From positions 62,001 through 126,000 of the forward strand of contig NZ_SSMQ01000001.1 in NCBI RefSeq assembly GCF_005144585.1: 64,000 nucleotides of DNA, written 5' to 3'. Of the stretch, positions 18,539-27,863 are shown in pieces. The notes beneath the pieces were generated by a model, which worked only from the letters and a program-made list of their open reading frames with translations, made no database searches and was not told where the DNA came from. Both the position numbers and the translations under genes were made by a program. Numbering within the stretch: the first letter of the stretch is position 1; each line of letters opens with the position of its first letter. Source of the stretch: Polyangium fumosum (GTDB taxonomy: Bacteria > Myxococcota_A > Polyangia > Polyangiales > Polyangiaceae).

Positions 18539-18708
18539 AGGCGCGGTTTCTCCTGGAACCCCGTTTTCCGGGGTCAAACGCGCGCGGACGTTACAGGAGG
18601 CCCAGGCGGTCCACAACGGCCGCCGTCGTCCGGGACATCGAAGCTTTGGGCACAAATCTGATGTTCTGTCTGGCTCGCTGACAGGAACGATCGTATGCGA
18701 CGGTCGGG

Positions 18709-20286
18709 ATGACGCTCAAGGAGAACCTCGGGAAGGACCACCTCCGCTACGACGCGGCCGCGGGCTTGGTCGTCTTTCTGGTCGCGCTTCCGCTCTGCCT
18801 CGGCATCGCGCTCGCCTCCGGCGCGCCGCTGCTCGCCGGCCTCGTCGCCGGGGTCGTCGGCGGCATCGTCGTCGGCTTCGTGTCGGGCTCGGACGTCAGC
18901 GTGAGCGGCCCGGCCGCGGGCCTCACGGTCATCGTCGCGACCGCGATCCACGGCCTCGGCTACCAGGCCTTCCTCGCCGCCGTCATCTTCTGCGGCGTCC
19001 TCCAGCTCGCCTTCGGCGCCCTCCGCCTCGGCGCCATTGCCGACTACGTCCCCACGGCCGTCATCAAAGGCATGCTCGCGGCGATCGGCATCGTCATCGT
19101 CCTGAAGCAGATCCCGCACGCCCTCGGCCGGGATCTCGACTTCGAGATGGACATGAGCTTCATCGAGCCCGACGGCAAGGAGAACACCCTCTCCGCCATC
19201 GTGAAGTCGCTCCTCAGCGCGAGCGGCGGCGCCGTCGTCATCTCGCTCGTCTCGCTCGTCCTCCTGGTCGCCTGGGACAAACTCGTCGTCCCCCGTGGCA
19301 AGATCTTCAAGCTCATTCCTGCGCCGCTCGTCGTCGTCGTCGTCGGCACCCTGATCAACGAGGCGTTTCGTCTCGGCACGAACGGGTTTCACCTGAAGGG
19401 CGAGGACGGGCACCTCGTCTCGCTCCCGATCCTCCGCTCGCCCGTGGACATCGTCGGCGAGCTGCCGCGCCCGATGTGGGCCGCGTTCAAGGACCAACGC
19501 ATCTACGTCACGGGCGCGACGCTCGCCGCCGTGGCGAGCCTCGAATCGCTGCTCGCCCTCGAAGCCGGGCAGCGCCTCGACCCGTACAAGCGCATCGCCC
19601 TGCCGAACCGTGAGCTCGTCGCGCAGGGCCTCGGCAACATCACCTCGGGCCTGCTCGGCGGTTTGCCCGTCACGTCGGTCGTCGTGCGCACGAGCGCGAA
19701 CGTGTATGCCGGCGGCCGCACCCGCTGGTCGACGATCCTCCACGCGCTCCTCCTGCTCGCCGCGGTCCTCTTCCTCGGCCGCATCCTCAATCACGTCCCG
19801 CTCGCCGCGCTCGCCGCGCTCCTCATCGTCATCGGCTCGAAGCTCGCGCCGCGCGCGCTCTTCCGGCAGATGTGGCACGAGGGCCTCGGCGTGTTCGTCC
19901 CGTTCATCGTGACGATCCTGGCGATCGTCTTCACCGACCTGCTCAAGGGCGTCCTCATCGGCCTCGCCGTCGGCGTCTTCTTCGTCATCCGCACGAACTC
20001 GCACGCGGCGATGATCGTGGTCTCGCAGGACAACTATTCGCTCCTGCGCTTCAACAAGGACATCAGCTTCGTGCACAAGGCCGAGCTCAAGGAGAAGCTC
20101 GCGAGGGTCCCTGAGGGCACGACGCTCATCGTCGACGGCACCCGCGCGCTCCACGTGGATCGGGACGCGTTCGAGGTGCTCGACGACTTCGTCGAGAACG
20201 CGAAGTTCAAGGACATCAAGGTCGAATTCAAGAACCTGCGTGGCAAGCGCCCCGACGGGGAGCTCCCGCCGGCGAGGACATCGTGA
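18709..20286 (+). CDS. SulP-family anion transporter (probable bicarbonate transporter)
   Basis: A 525-residue polytopic protein with about eleven hydrophobic segments and the SulP landmarks [20 protein letters not shown] near the N-terminus and [13 protein letters not shown] shortly after. The C-terminus from about residue 440 is a soluble STAS-like domain ([21 protein letters not shown]). The gene ends inside the start of a beta-carbonic anhydrase gene. SulP proteins paired with carbonic anhydrase are generally interpreted as bicarbonate uptake systems, so inorganic carbon rather than sulfate is the likely substrate. The start is ATG 18709. The gene diverges from the lipoprotein gene across 170 bases. 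Confidence 0.88.
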   Translation: MTLKENLGKDHLRYDAAAGLVVFLVALPLCLGIALASGAPLLAGLVAGVVGGIVVGFVSGSDVSVSGPAAGLTVIVATAIHGLGYQAFLAAVIFCGVLQLAFGALRLGAIADYVPTAVIKGMLAAIGIVIVLKQIPHALGRDLDFEMDMSFIEPDGKENTLSAIVKSLLSASGGAVVISLVSLVLLVAWDKLVVPRGKIFKLIPAPLVVVVVGTLINEAFRLGTNGFHLKGEDGHLVSLPILRSPVDIVGELPRPMWAAFKDQRIYVTGATLAAVASLESLLALEAGQRLDPYKRIALPNRELVAQGLGNITSGLLGGLPVTSVVVRTSANVYAGGRTRWSTILHALLLLAAVLFLGRILNHVPLAALAALLIVIGSKLAPRALFRQMWHEGLGVFVPFIVTILAIVFTDLLKGVLIGLAVGVFFVIRTNSHAAMIVVSQDNYSLLRFNKDISFVHKAELKEKLARVPEGTTLIVDGTRALHVDRDAFEVLDDFVENAKFKDIKVEFKNLRGKRPDGELPPARTS

Positions 20287-20939
20287 TGGACGCGTACAAG
20301 AAGCTCCTGCTCAGCAACAAGGCCTGGGTCGCCGAGAAGCTCGCCATCCGCGCCGACTACTTCGAGCGCACGGCGACGACCCAGACGCCCGCCTACCTGT
20401 GGATCGGCTGCTCCGACAGCCGTGTCCCTGCCGAGTCTGTCACCAGCACCGAGCCCGGCGAGCTCTTCGTGCACCGGAACATCGCGAACCTCGTCGTCCA
20501 CACCGACCTCAACATGCTCTCGGTGCTCCAGTACGCGGTCGAGGTGCTCGAGGTGAAGCACATCATCGTCTGCGGCCATTACGGGTGCGGCGGCGTGCGC
20601 AACGCGATGACGAACCGCTCCTTCGGCCTCATCGACAAGTGGCTCCGCCACATCAAGGACGTCTATCGCGTGCACCGCCGCGACCTCGAGACCCTCGCCG
20701 ACGTCGACAAACGCCTCGACCGCCTGGTCGAGTTCAACGTCGCCGAGCAGGTGCAGAACCTCGCCGAGACGAGCTTCGTCCAGCACGCCTGGGCGCTTCA
20801 CAACCGCCCCACGCTGCACGGCTGGGTTTACGACATTCGCACCGGCTTTTTGAAGGAGCACGCCCTCATGAAGCCAGGCACCCCGCTCGAAGACATTTAC
20901 CGTTTCGACTTCGACGACGTGCCTCGCTCGGAGACGTGA
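20286..20939 (+). CDS. can: Beta-class carbonic anhydrase
   Basis: A 217-residue protein collinear with E. coli Can. Zinc ligands and active-site residues are visible: [10 protein letters not shown] (Cys, Asp, Arg) and VCGHYGCGG (His, Cys). [15 protein letters not shown] and [13 protein letters not shown] between them are close to the E. coli sequence. It interconverts CO2 and bicarbonate in the cytosol. ATG 20286 shares a base with the SulP stop (TGATG); a GTG one codon earlier is also possible. Coupling with SulP suggests that it hydrates or dehydrates carbon moved by that carrier. Confidence 0.95.
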   Translation: MDAYKKLLLSNKAWVAEKLAIRADYFERTATTQTPAYLWIGCSDSRVPAESVTSTEPGELFVHRNIANLVVHTDLNMLSVLQYAVEVLEVKHIIVCGHYGCGGVRNAMTNRSFGLIDKWLRHIKDVYRVHRRDLETLADVDKRLDRLVEFNVAEQVQNLAETSFVQHAWALHNRPTLHGWVYDIRTGFLKEHALMKPGTPLEDIYRFDFDDVPRSET

Positions 20940-20951
20940 GGCAGGCCGGTC

Positions 20952-20981
20952 CCGAGGGGGACGCCTCGCGTCCCCACTCGG
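20952..20981. terminator. Strong GC hairpin between convergent genes
   Basis: Two nested stems: CCGAG pairs with CTCGG outside, and GGGGACG pairs with CGTCCCC around the loop CCTCG. It sits in the 63 bases between the carbonic anhydrase stop and the stop of the cysteine-rich lipoprotein gene on the other strand. There is no T-tract, so its termination activity is inferred from position. Confidence 0.55.
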
Positions 20982-21002
20982 CCGGTGGTTCGATCCGCCG
21001 CT

Positions 21003-22556
21003 TCAGGGGCAGGGGCCTGCGTACGGGTAACCATTCGCATTCGCGCACGAGGCCGCCTTCGACGACGACATCGCGGCGAACGTGATGTCGGCGCAGCCGT
21101 TGACGTTGCCGGTGTTGTAGGTGTAGGTCCCGACGTTGCCCGTGACGATGTTGTAGCCGGGGAAGGCCGCCTGCCCGCACTGCACGGCCTCGCTCAGCGA
21201 GTTGGCATAAAACGCGTTGGCCTGGAGCAGGCAGCCCCAGTAGTTTTCGATCCCCACGGTGAAGTACTGCGCCTGCGACCCGGCCGGCTGCCCCGAGCAG
21301 GTCGGCACGGGGCACGCGCCGCAGTCTTGCTGACACGAACCGCACGTCTCGCCATTGTCGCAAGTGCCGTTGCCGCAGCACGTGCCTCCGCAGTCGGACG
21401 GGCACGTGCTGCACGACTCGCCAACGCTGGTGTTGCATACACCGTTGCCACAGCAACCGCCGCAATCTTGCGAGCAACTGCCACACCACTCGGAGCCATT
21501 GCAGAGTCCGTCGCCGCATTTGCAGTCGGACGGGCAGCTCGACGGCGTCTCGTCGCTGTTGCACGCGCCGTCGCCGCAGCCGGCCACCCTGCACTCGCCG
21601 AACCACTTGCGACACAGGCCGTGCGTGCTGCCGTCGGGGAAGCACACGTCCCCGTAGCCATGGTTGTAAATCGCGTGCTCCGTGAACTTCGTCTTCTGCG
21701 CGCCGCCGTCGTCGAACAGCTTGCACTCGACCGAGCGCCCGTCGGGCAGCGTCGCCTCGCCGAACCAGCGCCGGCAGATGCCCGCGGCGCCGTTGCCCGG
21801 CACGCACGCCTGCTTGCGACCCGGCGAGAACACCGCATCCGACGGGCCCGCCATGTCGGCCTCGCCGTCGTTGAAGACATTGAAGTACACCGGCGTGTGG
21901 CTCGGGTCGGTGGTTTGGCAGCGGCCGAACCACTTGCGGCAGGTGCCGCCCGGGGTGCCGTCGGGCACGCACGCCCGGCCCGAGCCGCTCTCGAGGTAAA
22001 TCGCCTGCGACGGCCCGACCATGTCGGCGTAGCCGTCGTTGAACACGAAGCACTCGACGCCCTGCCCCGTCGGCAGCGTCGCGCACTGGCCCGGTACACC
22101 CGCCGCGCCGCATGCCTGCCCATAAGCGCACGAGCCGCCGGTGCAGATCCCGCCGCAGCCGTCGGGCGCCCCGCACGCCTGGCCCGAGCACTGGGGCGTA
22201 CACCCACACTGGGCGTACACGCCGCCGCCGCCGCAGGTCGTGCCTGCCGGGCAGGAGCCGCTGGCACACTTGCCGCCGCAGCCGTTGGAGGCCCCGCACA
22301 CCTTGCCCGTACACTTGGGCGTGCAGGTCGGGGGAGGGGGGTCGCCGGGTTCGCACGTTTCGCAGGTGGCGGCAGCGCTGTACGAGGCGACGTTTTCTTC
22401 TTCCAGCGAAGCGTCTTCGGGCGCAACGCCGCACGCGCCGGCGACGAGCGCACCCGCGACCAAGGCCACCGCGACGCCGAGCACGCCCCGGTGGGAGCCC
22501 CTCCGCGGACCGGGAGAACTCGAGAAGGAACGCTTGGAATCGATATGTGGTTTCAT
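21003..22556 (-). CDS. Cysteine-rich lipoprotein with CxDGxC-type repeats
   Basis: A 517-residue exported protein. A basic N-region and a hydrophobic run end at VAGACG (lipobox). Residues 75-180 hold glycine/cysteine repeats (CGASNGCGGKCASGSC and CGAPDGCGGICTGGSC). The centre holds three copies of a segment containing RKWFG or RRWFG with ECFVFNDG or ECKLFDDG. Next come three tandem disulfide-rich units of the form CGDGxCNxxE...C..CxxDCG, often seen in myxobacterial surface proteins. The last 90 residues (YFTVGIENYWGCLLQANAFY) resemble an adhesive or binding domain. ATG 22554-22556 is chosen because it gives the signal peptide directly. No enzymatic motif is seen; surface attachment or ligand binding is likely. 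Confidence 0.8.
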   Translation of the reverse strand: MKPHIDSKRSFSSSPGPRRGSHRGVLGVAVALVAGALVAGACGVAPEDASLEEENVASYSAAATCETCEPGDPPPPTCTPKCTGKVCGASNGCGGKCASGSCPAGTTCGGGGVYAQCGCTPQCSGQACGAPDGCGGICTGGSCAYGQACGAAGVPGQCATLPTGQGVECFVFNDGYADMVGPSQAIYLESGSGRACVPDGTPGGTCRKWFGRCQTTDPSHTPVYFNVFNDGEADMAGPSDAVFSPGRKQACVPGNGAAGICRRWFGEATLPDGRSVECKLFDDGGAQKTKFTEHAIYNHGYGDVCFPDGSTHGLCRKWFGECRVAGCGDGACNSDETPSSCPSDCKCGDGLCNGSEWCGSCSQDCGGCCGNGVCNTSVGESCSTCPSDCGGTCCGNGTCDNGETCGSCQQDCGACPVPTCSGQPAGSQAQYFTVGIENYWGCLLQANAFYANSLSEAVQCGQAAFPGYNIVTGNVGTYTYNTGNVNGCADITFAAMSSSKAASCANANGYPYAGPCP

Positions 22557-22850
22557 ACGTGCAAGCTCCCCGATAGGCCATGCGCCGCGACGTCGTAGGT
22601 CTCGGCGGGCCAAGTCGAACGGGAGCTTGGGATCGGGGGCGTGACGGAAGCGTGACAGGACGCGGTGAGCAGATTTTCGTCGCGCTTCCGCGCCGATAGC
22701 TCGGTCCCTCCCGGGAGCGCGCAGCATCGCCGATTGCTGCTCGATGGTAGCGGCCTGACCCAAGGTGGGGCATGACTCGGTGGGACCGCATCCTTAATCG
22801 CCCCCGCCTCCCGTCGATGGCGCTGGAGGCCTCCGAGGTCACAGCGCCAC

Positions 22851-24950
22851 GTGCACGCTCAGGGCAACTCCACAAAAGGGATCCTCGACTGGCATCTCTC
22901 CGTGCTGGGAGAGGTCCGACTCGTTGGTCCCAACGGCCCGGCGCGGCTCGAAAAGAAGGCGTTCGGGCTCCTTGCTTATCTGGCGGTCGAGGGGGCGACG
23001 CCGAAGTCGAGGCTCGCCGGGCTGTTCTGGTCCGACTCGCCCGAGGCGACGGCGCGGGCCAACCTGCGACAGCTCCTCCGGCGGCTGAAGGTGGCGACCG
23101 GCGACGTGCTCGTGAGCGGCGCAGATCCGCTGGCCCTGGCGGCCTCCGTGGGCGCGGACGTGAGCGCGCTGCGAGGCGCGCGCCGTACGGAGCTCGCGGC
23201 GCGCGCCACCGAGCTGCCCTTGGGCCGGTTGCTCGGTCAGCTCGCGTTCGACGACGCACCGCTGTTCGACGAGTGGCTGCACAGCGCGCGCGCCAACGTG
23301 GACGCCGCGCGGCGTCTGGCGATCACCGCCGCGATCGACGCGCACGAGCGAAGCGGTCGCCTTGCCGACGCGCTCGCGCTCGCCGCGCGTGCCGTGGAGC
23401 TCGAACCACGTTCGGAGGACGCGCACCGGCAGCGGATGCGCCTGCTTTATGCCGCGGGAGATCGGGGCGAAGCGCTCGCGGTCTTTCAGCGCCTGCGCGC
23501 GATGCTGGAGCGGGAGCTCGGGATCGAGCCCTCACGCGCAACGACCGAGCTTGCCCGCGAGATCGCGCGCTCTGTCGAGCAACGGGGGCCGAGGTCCGCG
23601 CCGTCGGCGAGCGCGATCCCGCTCTCCGTGCTCCGGCCTCCGGAGCTCGTGGGCCGCGAGGAGGCGTGGGCGCGGATGGAGGCGGCTTGGGCCGCCGGCC
23701 AGGCCATCGTCATCGGCGGCCCGCCCGGCATCGGGAAGAGCCGCCTCATGCACGATTTCCTCAACGCGGTGGCGAAGCCGTTTTTCTTCTCGGGCCGCCC
23801 CGGCGACCGCGCCGTGCCTTACGGGACGCACGCACGCGTGTACAGCGAAATGCTGGCGAAGATTGACGCGGCGAAGCTCGCTCCCTGGGCGCGCGCCGAG
23901 CTCGCGCGGCTCGTGCCGGCGCTCGGGCAGGCGCCGGGGCCGATGGAGAGCGAGGCGGACAAGATACGCATGCTCCAGGCCGAGATCGAAGCGCATCGCC
24001 TCGCGGCGCGTGAAGGCTACGACGCGTTCGGCGTCGACGACATCCAGTTCGTGGACGCCGCGACCGCGGAAGCCGGGCAATACGTGATGGCGCAGCTCTT
24101 CCAGGACCCGACGGTGAAGCTGCGCGCCGTGCTCTGTTATCGCGCGGGCGAGCTGCCCGAGGCGATCATGGCGTCCATCCGCGAGGGCGTGGCGTTTGGC
24201 CTGGGGATCCATATCGAGCTCGATCCGCTCCCCCCGGCCGGCGTGCGGCAGCTCCTCGGGAGCCTCGACGTGCCCGGCATTGCCGACATGGCCGACTCGA
24301 TCGCGAGCTACGCGGGCGGCAATCCGCTCTTCGTGCTCGAGACCGTGAAGCACGTGATCGCGTCGGGCGCGCTCTCGCGCGCCGAAGTCGCGCGTATGCC
24401 CCCCGGCCGCATCGGCGTGATCCTCGAAGGCACGCTCTTGCGCTTGTCGGAGCCGGCGTTGCAGATGGCGCGCGTCCTCGCGCTGCTCGGCTCGAATTTC
24501 ACGCTCGCGAGCGCGTCGGCCGCGCTCGAAGCCAGCGCCGCTGCCGCTGCCGCTTGCTGGGCGGAGCTCACGGCCGCGCACGTCGTGCATGGCATGGGCT
24601 TCAGCCACGATCTCATCGGGGAGACCGTCCTCGCGACGCTCCCGCGCCCCGTCGAGGTGCTCCTGCGCCGCCGGCTGGCGGTGGCGCTCGAAGCGCTGGG
24701 CGGAGACCCAGCCCTCGTGGCCGAGCAATGGCGCGGCGCAGGCGAACCTTGCATGGTGGGTCGAAAGCTGATGGATGCGGCGACGTCGTCCCGCGCCGTC
24801 TTTTTGCCGCGCGAGGCCGCGGTCTTTTACGAGCGCGCCGCCGAGGCGTTCCGCGAGGGCGGCGACGTGGTCGCGGCGAACGAGGTCTTCAAGATGCGCG
24901 ATCGGCTCCTCCAGCGGGCGGGGGCCGCCGACAGGCAGCCGTCACGGTGA
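22851..24950 (+). CDS. BTAD/AAA (SARP-like) transcriptional regulator
   Basis: A 699-residue protein. The N-terminal 90 residues fit a SARP-type winged helix (LSVLGEVRLVGPNGPARLEKKAFGLLAYLA), and residues 110-235 a bacterial transcriptional activation domain built of TPR-like helices (ERSGRLADALALAARAVELE, DRGEALAVFQRLR). A STAND-like AAA ATPase follows with Walker A GGPPGIGKSR and the Walker B-like DAFGVDDIQFVD. The C-terminus is helical. Such proteins activate secondary-metabolism or development genes. The start at GTG 22851 is the earliest sensible one. The gene converges on the ALDH gene with a 9-base overlap of the ends. The 294-base region 22557-22850 upstream shows no clear promoter. 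Confidence 0.85.
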   Translation: MHAQGNSTKGILDWHLSVLGEVRLVGPNGPARLEKKAFGLLAYLAVEGATPKSRLAGLFWSDSPEATARANLRQLLRRLKVATGDVLVSGADPLALAASVGADVSALRGARRTELAARATELPLGRLLGQLAFDDAPLFDEWLHSARANVDAARRLAITAAIDAHERSGRLADALALAARAVELEPRSEDAHRQRMRLLYAAGDRGEALAVFQRLRAMLERELGIEPSRATTELAREIARSVEQRGPRSAPSASAIPLSVLRPPELVGREEAWARMEAAWAAGQAIVIGGPPGIGKSRLMHDFLNAVAKPFFFSGRPGDRAVPYGTHARVYSEMLAKIDAAKLAPWARAELARLVPALGQAPGPMESEADKIRMLQAEIEAHRLAAREGYDAFGVDDIQFVDAATAEAGQYVMAQLFQDPTVKLRAVLCYRAGELPEAIMASIREGVAFGLGIHIELDPLPPAGVRQLLGSLDVPGIADMADSIASYAGGNPLFVLETVKHVIASGALSRAEVARMPPGRIGVILEGTLLRLSEPALQMARVLALLGSNFTLASASAALEASAAAAAACWAELTAAHVVHGMGFSHDLIGETVLATLPRPVEVLLRRRLAVALEALGGDPALVAEQWRGAGEPCMVGRKLMDAATSSRAVFLPREAAVFYERAAEAFREGGDVVAANEVFKMRDRLLQRAGAADRQPSR

Positions 24951-26447
24951 GGCGTGGGCGATCGCGGCCGCCGGAAAGTCGACCGGAACCGCGATCGTCT
25001 TCGTCTCCAGATACTCCTCGAAGCCTTCGATCCCCATCTCGCGGCCAATGCCCGATTGCTTGTAGCCGCCGAAGGGAGCGTTCGGAGAGAAGAAGAACGC
25101 CCCGTTCACGTTCATGGAACCCGTGCGGATGCGGCGGGCCACCTTCATGGCGCGTTCGGGAGACGCCGAGATCACCGACCCGGAAAGGCCGTAGATCGAG
25201 TCGTTCGCGATACGGATTGCGTCTTCATCATCTTCGAAGGGGATGACGACGAGGACGGGACCGAAGATTTCTTCTTTCGCGATCGTCATCGTGTTCTCGA
25301 CGTCGGCGAAGAGCGTGGGCTCGACGTAGTAGCCTTTCGCGAAGCGCGGAGGCTTGCCCCCGCCCACCACGAGCCGCGCCCCCTCGGCCTTTCCCTTCTC
25401 GATATAGGCGAGAACGCGCTCACGCTGTGCGGCGTTGATCATCGGGCCCATGATGTTCTTCCTGTCGGTCGGGTCGCCGTAGGGCACGTTGCGATAGATC
25501 GACTCCAGAATGGCGATGGCCTCGTCGTAACGCGAGCGCGGAACGAGAAGCCGCGTATTCAGCACGCAGCCCTGGCCGGCGTTCGCGCACACGAAACTGG
25601 CGCCCACCAGGGCGCGAGAGAAATCCGCATCGTCGAGGATGATCATCGCGGACTTCCCGCCGAGCTCGAGCAGCGTCCTCTTGATGGTTTTCGCGGCGCT
25701 CTCCATGACGCGGCGTCCTGTGGCCGTCGACCCCGTGAAGGAGACGACGTCCACACGCGGGTCGGCGGTGAGCATGGCGCCGAGGGATCCGTCGGCCGAC
25801 GACGTCAGCACGTTGAACGCCCCCGGCGGCAGGTCCGGGCATTGCGACGCGACGCGCCCCAACATCGTGGCCGCCCACGGCGTGTCGTGCGCGGCCTTGA
25901 GCACGACCGTGCAGCCGGCCGCCAGCGCGGGAATGGTCTTCTGCAGGTTCGTTTGCACCGGCGCATTCCAAGGGGTGATGGCCACCACCACGCCCGCGGC
26001 CTCCTTGCACACCAGGCGGCGCGCGGCGCCGCCCATGGGCGAGCCGAGGTCCTCGAGCTCGCGCTCGAACGGATAGGTGGCCAGCAACCGGAGCGAATAG
26101 TCGATGTCCGCGACCGAGCTGTCGAGCATCGGCCCGTGCGTGAAGGCGATCGGACATCCGCTCTCGGCGACGATCTGACGCCGCCACGCGTCGGACGCGG
26201 CCTTGAGGCCATCACGAAGCTGGATCAGCGCTCGGGTGCGCCGTGCCTTGTTGGTCGACCAATCCGACTCGTCAAAGCAGCGACGAGCGGCAGCGATCGC
26301 GCGATCGGCATCGGCCAAGGAAGCCGAGGCCACGACCCCCGCGATCTCTTCGGTCGCTGGATTGATGACGTCATAAGTTCGCCCCCCCTCCGCGTCGACC
26401 AACGCGCCGTTGATGAAGAGCCGACGTTCTGCATTCAGGTTTTCCAT
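24942..26447 (-). CDS. Aldehyde dehydrogenase family protein
   Basis: A 501-residue NAD(P)-dependent aldehyde dehydrogenase of standard length. The active-site Asn lies in ITPWNAPVQ, the nucleotide-binding segment is FTGSTATGRRVM, the general-base Glu is in LLELGGKSA and the catalytic Cys294 is in NAGQGCVLN. The substrate aldehyde is unknown. It is the last gene of an ABM-SDR-ALDH run on the minus strand, 34 bases after the SDR stop, suggesting a small oxidoreductase operon for detoxification or catabolism of an aldehyde, alcohol or quinone. Confidence 0.92.
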   Translation of the reverse strand: MENLNAERRLFINGALVDAEGGRTYDVINPATEEIAGVVASASLADADRAIAAARRCFDESDWSTNKARRTRALIQLRDGLKAASDAWRRQIVAESGCPIAFTHGPMLDSSVADIDYSLRLLATYPFERELEDLGSPMGGAARRLVCKEAAGVVVAITPWNAPVQTNLQKTIPALAAGCTVVLKAAHDTPWAATMLGRVASQCPDLPPGAFNVLTSSADGSLGAMLTADPRVDVVSFTGSTATGRRVMESAAKTIKRTLLELGGKSAMIILDDADFSRALVGASFVCANAGQGCVLNTRLLVPRSRYDEAIAILESIYRNVPYGDPTDRKNIMGPMINAAQRERVLAYIEKGKAEGARLVVGGGKPPRFAKGYYVEPTLFADVENTMTIAKEEIFGPVLVVIPFEDDEDAIRIANDSIYGLSGSVISASPERAMKVARRIRTGSMNVNGAFFFSPNAPFGGYKQSGIGREMGIEGFEEYLETKTIAVPVDFPAAAIAHASP

Positions 26448-26481
26448 GGTCTTATCTCACTTTGTCGAGGTGTTGCGATGG

Positions 26482-27216
26482 CTAGACGAGCGCCAAAGCG
26501 TCCGGGCCCGCCGGAAAGCGGAGTTGACTGGAGACGTCGTTCGCGGCTCTCCACACCGCGTCGGCCACGTCCGCTGGCGTGGTCACCGCGGGCGGATTCG
26601 CGAAGCCTGCGAAGATGGGCTCGGCGAACGCGGCGTAGGCCGCGGGAATCAGGTCCGCGACCGGGATGTCCGTGTTCTGCGCGAAATTCGTGGACGGGCC
26701 GTATCCGGGTTCCACGAGCTTGGCGCGCACGTTGAAGGCCTGAAGCTCCAGTGCCAACGACCCCGTGAAACCTTCGATCGCCATCTTGCTTGCGGTGTAG
26801 GCCGACGTGAGCGGCATCGGCGTCAGCGTCACGCTGGAGGTCACGTTCACGACCACACCCGACTTGCGCGCGCGGAACTGCGGGATGACGGCTTGGGTCA
26901 TTGCCATCACGCCGAACGTGTTCGTCTCGAAGACCTTGCGGACGTGCGACATGGGCGTCGCCTCGAATGCTCCGACGACGCCGATGCCGGCGTTGTTGAC
27001 GAGCGCGTCGAGGGGGCCACTCGCGTCGATCGCATTCGCGATGCTCGCCGCGCTCGTCACGTCGAGCGCGAGGACGCGCATCCGCTCCGAACGCGGAAAA
27101 AGGTCTTCGCGCGGGGTTCGCATCGTCGCGATGACCCGCCACCCGCGCTCGTGAAAGCAGCGCGCCGTCTCGAGCCCGTACCCAGACGAGCAACCCGTGA
27201 TCAATACCGTCTTCAT
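26482..27216 (-). CDS. SDR-family oxidoreductase
   Basis: A 244-residue classical short-chain dehydrogenase. It has the cofactor motif GCSSGYG, NNAG, the catalytic Ser in NVTSSV and the YxxxK pair in SAYTASKMA. The start MKTVLITG at 27214-27216 has GGAG seven bases upstream; an ATG two codons earlier is too close to that site. The cofactor is probably NAD(P), and the substrate a small alcohol or ketone. It sits between the ABM and ALDH genes; the 112-base gap from the ABM gene may hold a second promoter. Confidence 0.92.
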   Translation of the reverse strand: MKTVLITGCSSGYGLETARCFHERGWRVIATMRTPREDLFPRSERMRVLALDVTSAASIANAIDASGPLDALVNNAGIGVVGAFEATPMSHVRKVFETNTFGVMAMTQAVIPQFRARKSGVVVNVTSSVTLTPMPLTSAYTASKMAIEGFTGSLALELQAFNVRAKLVEPGYGPSTNFAQNTDIPVADLIPAAYAAFAEPIFAGFANPPAVTTPADVADAVWRAANDVSSQLRFPAGPDALALV

Positions 27217-27328
27217 GCTCATGCTCCGTTTCCGAAAGGGTTGGAAGTGGACGACCCATGCGGGTCGTGTCGTGTCGTGCGTCGCGCTGCTGCTCCGTCG
27301 TGGTGCGCGCAGCGGTCCGCGAGAACTG

Positions 27329-27649
27329 TCATTCGCGTAGGATCCCGCCGACGGGCACGACGTCCTGGTAGTGCGCGGCATCGACGAGCAGGGGGCCGAT
27401 CCGGGCGACCAGGGCTTTCGTCTCCTCTCGCGCGAAGTGCTCGGCGTGGGCGTCCCTCGTCGTCCAGCCCTCCGTCACGTGAATCACGCTCGGATCACCG
27501 ACAGAGCGGCAGACGAGGTAAAGAACGCAATCCGGATTGCTCGTCGGCGTGCCGCTGAGGAGGAGATGAATCAGCTCCTCCGACGTTCCGTCGCGGGCTC
27601 TCATCGTCGCCTGAAAGCCGTGCGTTGCGCTCATTCTGCGTTGGGACAT
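27329..27649 (-). CDS. Antibiotic biosynthesis monooxygenase (ABM) domain protein, putative quinol monooxygenase
   Basis: A 106-residue single-domain protein. The ABM ferredoxin-like pattern is visible: GFQATMRARDGTSEELIHLL, CVLYLVCRS, VIHVTEGWTTRDAHAEHF and ETKALVARIGPLLVD. Such cofactor-free monooxygenases act on quinols or stabilise reactive aromatics. ATG 27649 has AGGAG eight bases upstream. It is the promoter-proximal gene of the ABM-SDR-ALDH group, and a palindrome lies 156 bases upstream. Confidence 0.85.
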   Translation of the reverse strand: MSQRRMSATHGFQATMRARDGTSEELIHLLLSGTPTSNPDCVLYLVCRSVGDPSVIHVTEGWTTRDAHAEHFAREETKALVARIGPLLVDAAHYQDVVPVGGILRE

Positions 27650-27804
27650 GCCCGTTCTCCTTATTGCCTTCGCAATCGTCCAGCGTGCCGAACGAGATTC
27701 GCTGTCGCGGGCGCGCGGGTGTACCCACGCGCTCTCGCGTGCAAGCTCGTCGGGAACGACGCTGATTCGTGCCCTTAACCTATCGTCCGAGACGCGCCTC
27801 TTCC

Positions 27805-27822
27805 ACCCTCTCTTGGTAGGGT
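27805..27822. promoter_or_regulatory. Operator-like palindrome ACCCTCTC-TT-GGTAGGGT
   Basis: An 18-bp imperfect palindrome. The outer five bases of each arm (ACCCT/AGGGT) pair perfectly, with two mismatched positions inside. It closely matches the site at 29436-29453; both fit ACCCTACC-NN-GGTAGGGT. It lies between the kinase stop and the ABM start, that is, upstream of the oxidoreductase operon. Confidence 0.55.
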
Positions 27823-27863
27823 ATGGCGACGTCTCGTCGTGCGCGTCGCAGCGCGAGAGGAAT

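Noticed and set aside
24942-24950. Frameshift between the BTAD regulator and ALDH genes
   Set aside because: The nine-base overlap is simply convergent stops on opposite strands; both proteins are complete.
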